NCBI GenBank assembly: GCA_963696495.1
Contig: CAVOKJ010000002.1
Location: 620,001 to 684,000, forward strand
DNA length: 64,000 nucleotides
Reading direction: 5' to 3'
DNA from: Bog-756 sp963696495
Lineage (GTDB): Bacteria > Actinomycetota > Acidimicrobiia > Acidimicrobiales > RAAP-2
Every line of letters starts with the position of its first letter. Positions within the stretch are counted from its first letter, which is position 1. Below are positions 60,635 through 64,000 of this stretch, piece by piece. The notes under the pieces are model-generated. The model was not told the DNA's origin. It was given only the letters and a program-made list of their open reading frames with translations, and did no database searches. Both the position numbers and the translations under genes were made by a program.

Positions 60635-61923
60635 GGAGCCTCCCCGCCGATGTCACTCGTCGCCGCCTCCTTGGCTTCCCCGGCACCCGCTGCGGACTCC
60701 TCGCCCGCCGCGGACTCCTCGGACGGCGTGGACCCGGCCCCCGAGTCCCCTGCCGGCGCCGTCACACCCTCCGGCTCCCCGGAGGCGCCCTCGCCGGCAG
60801 CGGGTTCGGCTCCATCGGCACCCTGGGACCACTCGGTGGCCGACACGGCGGTCCCGCCCTCGGCCGGCTGCCAGACCATCTCGCCGGCCTCGTTCTGGAT
60901 CCACTCGCCCTCGGCCCACTCCTCGCCGGCATAGCCAGACTCTTCGTCGGCCAGCTGCGTCTCACTCTTGATGTCGATGCGCCATCCGGTCAGGCGGGCG
61001 GCCAACCGGGCGTTCTGGCCCTCCTTGCCGATGGCCAGGGACAGCTGGTAGTCGCTGACGATGACCGTCGCCGTCCCCGTCTCGTCGTCCAGCCGGACCT
61101 CACGGACCCGAGCGGGCGCCAGCGCGGACTGGATGAGCTCGACCGGGTCGTCCGAGAAGGGCACCACGTCGACCCGCTCACCGCGAAGCTCGTTGGTGAC
61201 CATCCGGACCCGTGATCCGCGAGCGCCCACGCACGCACCGACGGGATCCACGTTCGGATCGTTGGACCACACGGCGATCTTCGTGCGATGACCGGGCTCA
61301 CGGGCGGCAGCCTTGATCTCGACCGCGCCGGAGGAGATCTCGGGCACCTCCAGCTCGAACAGGCGCTTGATCAGGCCAGGGTGGCTCCGGCTGACCACGA
61401 TCTGGGGACCCTTGGTCGTCTTGCGAACCTCGACGATATAGGCCTTCAGCCGGGCCCCGTGCTCGTAGCGCTCGTAGGAGACCTGCTCCGCCTGGGGGAG
61501 GAGCGCCTCCACCTTGCCCAGGTCGAGGAGGGTGTAGCGATTGTCGGTCTGCTGGACGATTCCGGTCACGATGTCGCCCTCGCGGCCGGCGTACTCCTCG
61601 TACTTGAGGTCGCGTTCCACCTCGCGGATGCGCTGGAGGATCACCTGCTTGGCCGTCTGGGCGGCGATCCGGCCGAAGTCGTCGGGCGTGTCGTCCCACT
61701 CGCGGGTGACATTCCCGTCCTCGTCGAGCTCCTGACCGTAGACACGGATCTCGCCCGACTCCGGGTCGATGGTGACCACGGCCTCCTCAGCGGCGTCGGG
61801 ACGCCGTTTGTAGGCGGCGACGAGGGCGTTGGCCAGCGCGTCGAGCAGTGTCTCGACGGAGATGCCCTTGTCCCGCGCGATCTGGCCGAGCGCGTCGAGG
61901 AACTCGAAGTTCGGCTTGCTCAT
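60631..61923 (-). CDS. nusA: Transcription termination/antitermination factor NusA
   Basis: 430 residues. NusA N-terminal domain (FEFLDALGQIARDKGISVETLLDALANALVAAYKR), S1 domain (~110-180), KH domains with GACVGARGSRVRMVTNELRGERVDVV and LAIGKEGQNARLAARLTGWRIDI. The tail (345-430) is acidic, Ala/Gly/Ser-rich and lineage-specific. It modulates pausing and termination. Overlaps rimP by 4 bases. Confidence 0.97.
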   Translation of the reverse strand: MSKPNFEFLDALGQIARDKGISVETLLDALANALVAAYKRRPDAAEEAVVTIDPESGEIRVYGQELDEDGNVTREWDDTPDDFGRIAAQTAKQVILQRIREVERDLKYEEYAGREGDIVTGIVQQTDNRYTLLDLGKVEALLPQAEQVSYERYEHGARLKAYIVEVRKTTKGPQIVVSRSHPGLIKRLFELEVPEISSGAVEIKAAAREPGHRTKIAVWSNDPNVDPVGACVGARGSRVRMVTNELRGERVDVVPFSDDPVELIQSALAPARVREVRLDDETGTATVIVSDYQLSLAIGKEGQNARLAARLTGWRIDIKSETQLADEESGYAGEEWAEGEWIQNEAGEMVWQPAEGGTAVSATEWSQGADGAEPAAGEGASGEPEGVTAPAGDSGAGSTPSEESAAGEESAAGAGEAKEAATSDIGGEAP

Positions 61924-62474
61924 GGGGTGACGACCTGCTTCCTCTTCTTCTCGGCCTGCGTCGACGATGCCCCACTCGCGGCGGCCTTGGGCTTGCTTTC
62001 CTTTGCGCGTCCCTTTGGGCGCGGTGCCGGTCCCCAGACGAAGACCGTCCGCGCCTTGTCGATGTCCGAGTAGCCCAGACGCACGGGACCGTCGGACTTC
62101 CCGTCCACCTCCAACGTCAGTCCCTCGTCGTCGGCGTCGACCAGGCGTCCACGGAGCCGGCGGTCCCCGGGCACCTGGGGTCGGGTCTTGACCGTCACCG
62201 TCTCGCCCACGGCCTTGGCGAAATGGGAGGGGGTGCGCAGCGAACGCTCCACCCCCGGGCTGGACACCTCGAGCGAGTACCTCCCGGGGATCGGGTCGAG
62301 CTCGTCGAGTACGGCGGAGACGGCCCGGTTGGCGTCGGTCAGGGCCTCGAGATCGACGCCGCCCGGGCGGTCCACGGTGACCAGGAGGACGCCGGACCGG
62401 AGCTCGACATCGACCAGCTCGAGCTCGGCGGCAGCCAGCATCGGTTCGAGCACGGGAATGAGGTCCTCGACCAT
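61920..62474 (-). CDS. rimP: Ribosome maturation factor RimP
   Basis: 184 residues from ATG 62474, with AGGAGG eight bases upstream (the GTG at 62480 is too close to it). RimP N-terminal domain ELVDVELRSGVLLVTVDRPGG and YSLEVSSPGVERSLRTPSHF, then an SH3-like domain and a Lys/Ala-rich tail. First gene of the rimP-nusA-ylxR-infB-rbfA-truB-ribF series. Confidence 0.95.
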   Translation of the reverse strand: MVEDLIPVLEPMLAAAELELVDVELRSGVLLVTVDRPGGVDLEALTDANRAVSAVLDELDPIPGRYSLEVSSPGVERSLRTPSHFAKAVGETVTVKTRPQVPGDRRLRGRLVDADDEGLTLEVDGKSDGPVRLGYSDIDKARTVFVWGPAPRPKGRAKESKPKAAASGASSTQAEKKRKQVVTP

Positions 62475-62549
62475 GTGCACTGCCTCCTCTCTGGACTTTC
62501 GTCGATCAAATGCTTCCTGTCCTGCACTTTCTTCGAAGCGTTCCGGACC

Positions 62550-62581
62550 AAAACAAAAGCGTGGGCTGTCCGCCCACGCTT
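62550..62581 (-). terminator. Terminator hairpin in the rimP leader
   Basis: On the minus strand AAGCGTGGGC-GGACA-GCCCACGCTT forms a perfect 10-bp stem with a 5-base loop and is followed by TTTTGTTTT. It stands ~200 bases after the proS stop and ~85 bases before the rimP start, downstream of a possible promoter. It is either the terminator of proS or an attenuator of the rimP-nusA operon. Confidence 0.85.
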
Positions 62582-62621
62582 CAGCAGCGTCACTTCACTC
62601 CAACCGAACGGCAGGTCTAAA

Positions 62622-62630
62622 AGTATAGCA
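62622..62630 (-). promoter_or_regulatory. Extended -10 promoter candidate for rimP
   Basis: TGC-TATACT on the minus strand (TG dinucleotide at 62630-62629, TATACT at 62627-62622). No clear -35 is seen at 17 bases, as expected for an extended -10. Transcription from here would run through the hairpin at 62550-62581. Confidence 0.5.
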
Positions 62631-62780
62631 GCGGAGCCCTCGGGACGCGAGCGGTCTGACGTGGAATTCTCGCCCGAATCGACTGTCGGGTGGCGGGCGG
62701 GGCGCCGGCCCGGAGCGAGGGCACCGGCGGGTGGCGTCCGGCTCGGGCCCCGGTCCCAGGCCGTGCTCGGGTCGGGGGCC

Positions 62781-64000
62781 TCACCCGGTCGGGAGGCGAG
62801 CGAGGGACTCGAGCAGGTGCTCGACGTCCAGCTCCTCTTCCTCGCCGGTGGCCCGGGACCGCCACTCGACCACGCCCCGCGCCAGGCCCTTCGCCCCGAC
62901 CACCAGCCGCACCGGCACTCCGAGCAGGTCGGCGTCGGCGAACTTGACGCCCGGCGACACGTCACGGTCGTCGTAGAGGACCTCGATGCCCCCGTCCACC
63001 AGCTGCCCGTAGACCCGGTCAGCCGCCGCGGCGACCTCGGGAGCCCGGCCGGCGCCCAGTGCGACCAGGTGGACCCCGAAGGGTGCCACCTGGTCGGGCC
63101 ACCTGAGGCCCCGCTCGTCGTGATGCTGCTCGGCCACCACCCCCAGCAGGCGGCTGACCCCCATGCCGTAGCACCCCATCGAGAAGATCGACTCGCCACC
63201 CTCCTCGGTGACGAAACCGGAACCGGGCATCACCTCGGAGTACTTGGTCCCCAGCTGGAAGGTGTGGGCGGCCTCGACCGAACGGACCAGTTCGACCGGC
63301 TCACCACACCGGGGACACGCGTCGCCCGCCACCACCTGGGCGAACGAACCCCACTCGTCGACAGTGAAGTCCCGGCCGAGGAGGTTCCCGCTGGAGTGGT
63401 GGTCCTCCTTGTTGGCCCCGGTGGTCCACGGGCCGGGTCGCCCGACGCCGTGATCGGCGACGACCCGGATACCGCGCCCCTCGGACCCCTGCGGACCGAT
63501 GTACCCCTTCACCAACGAGGGGTGCGCCTCGAAGTCGGCGTCCTCGAAGAGCCGCCAGCCGCTGGGCAGGCGGGCCTCCCGGTCACCGGCCACCAGCACC
63601 AGGACCGGGTCGCCCTGCTCATCGATCACGGCGAGGCACTTCAGCAGGTCGGCCGACGTGATCGCCGGATCGTCGAGGAACTCGACCACCGCGTCGATGC
63701 CGGGGCGATCCGGTGTCCGGTGCTCGACGGCGGACGGCGCCTGATCGAGCGGCCCGGGGTCGGTGCCCGGGCCCTCGCCACCCCGGGTGGCCGCCTCGAC
63801 GTTGGCCGCATACCCGCAGGACGGGCAGGAGACGAACTCGTCCTCGCCCACGGCCGAGGGCACCATGAACTCGTGGTTCACGTCACCGCCGATGGCGCCC
63901 GACTCCGCCTCGACGGGGACGGCGTCGAGGCCCAGGCGGCCGAAGATCCGGAGGTAGGCGTCGAAGACCGACCGGTACGACTCCTGCATGGCCTGCTTGT
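62781..64000 (-). CDS. proS: Prolyl-tRNA synthetase, C-terminal part (5' end outside window)
   Basis: At least 406 residues; the frame is open to the window edge at 64000 and the gene starts beyond it. Class II motif 2 and the YbaK-like editing domain insert (DPAITSADLLKCLAVIDEQGDPVLVLVAGDREARL) mark the bacterial long form. CSCP-type zinc-binding (CPSCGYAANVEAA, CPRCGEPVEL) and motif 3 GCYGMGVSRLLGVVAEQHHDERGLRWP follow, then the anticodon-binding domain (PFGVHLVALGAGR...). It charges tRNA-Pro. Stop at 62781. Confidence 0.95.
   Translation of the reverse strand, partial: KQAMQESYRSVFDAYLRIFGRLGLDAVPVEAESGAIGGDVNHEFMVPSAVGEDEFVSCPSCGYAANVEAATRGGEGPGTDPGPLDQAPSAVEHRTPDRPGIDAVVEFLDDPAITSADLLKCLAVIDEQGDPVLVLVAGDREARLPSGWRLFEDADFEAHPSLVKGYIGPQGSEGRGIRVVADHGVGRPGPWTTGANKEDHHSSGNLLGRDFTVDEWGSFAQVVAGDACPRCGEPVELVRSVEAAHTFQLGTKYSEVMPGSGFVTEEGGESIFSMGCYGMGVSRLLGVVAEQHHDERGLRWPDQVAPFGVHLVALGAGRAPEVAAAADRVYGQLVDGGIEVLYDDRDVSPGVKFADADLLGVPVRLVVGAKGLARGVVEWRSRATGEEEELDVEHLLESLARLPTG

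Overview
The window is 64 kb of very GC-rich chromosome from an actinobacterium, most likely a member of the class Acidimicrobiia. The evidence is the codon bias, many 4-bp gene overlaps, F420/FMN luciferase-type oxidoreductases, a wax ester synthase, a SigB/SigF-type partner-switching system, and the GYWLVASDGG repeat that I associate with acidimicrobial secreted proteins. I see no phage, insertion sequence, plasmid origin or CRISPR array.

Layout. 1-12.8 kb: a stress block with an rsbV-rsbW-sigma operon, two hemerythrins, an encapsulated-ferritin cargo protein, a PfpI/DJ-1 protein, an AlkB-like repair enzyme behind a LexA box, a MEDS-kinase and an RsbU-type phosphatase. 12.8-19.4 kb: a five-gene, tightly overlapping operon behind a cobalamin riboswitch. 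It encodes a secreted transcobalamin-like barrel with six 42-residue repeats, an SCO2322-type anchored protein, and the EcfT, EcfA and S components of an ECF transporter, so it is very probably a vitamin B12 uptake system. 19.5-24.5 kb: desaturase, GT39 membrane protein, NTF2-like protein, PAP2 phosphatase. 24.5-33.8 kb: an organosulfur scavenging island (three FMN monooxygenases, a TauD dioxygenase, an SsuABC-type importer, a formylglycine-type sulfatase) read outward from a shared control region near 28.4 kb. 33.9-51.6 kb: mixed metabolism (pantothenate kinase, CYTH-CHAD, PPK2, LapA proteins, RNase Z, adenine deaminase, MTA/SAH nucleosidase, alcohol dehydrogenase, tRNA-Gly, WS/DGAT). 51.6-64 kb: the conserved core dut, orn, acyl-CoA ligase, ribF, truB, rbfA, infB, ylxR, nusA, rimP, proS.

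The most interesting signal is not a gene. Seven sites with the form GTTT-N15/16-GGGTA(C/T/G) lie in the intergenic regions, six of them correctly placed and oriented in front of genes. They sit before rsbV itself, both hemerythrin genes, a LapA-family gene, a hypothetical gene, a small Cys-rich protein gene and a structured non-coding stretch. They match the known SigB/SigF promoter form and suggest that much of the accessory content is one local general-stress regulon run by the sigma factor encoded at 4.1-4.9 kb, with the RsbU phosphatase, the MEDS-HATPase protein and a distant STAS protein as possible inputs. Other leads are the B12 locus with its fused repeat domain, an orphan encapsulin cargo protein, a LexA box on alkB, a ylxR gene that appears to start at AUA, and a terminator-like hairpin in the rimP-nusA-infB leader.
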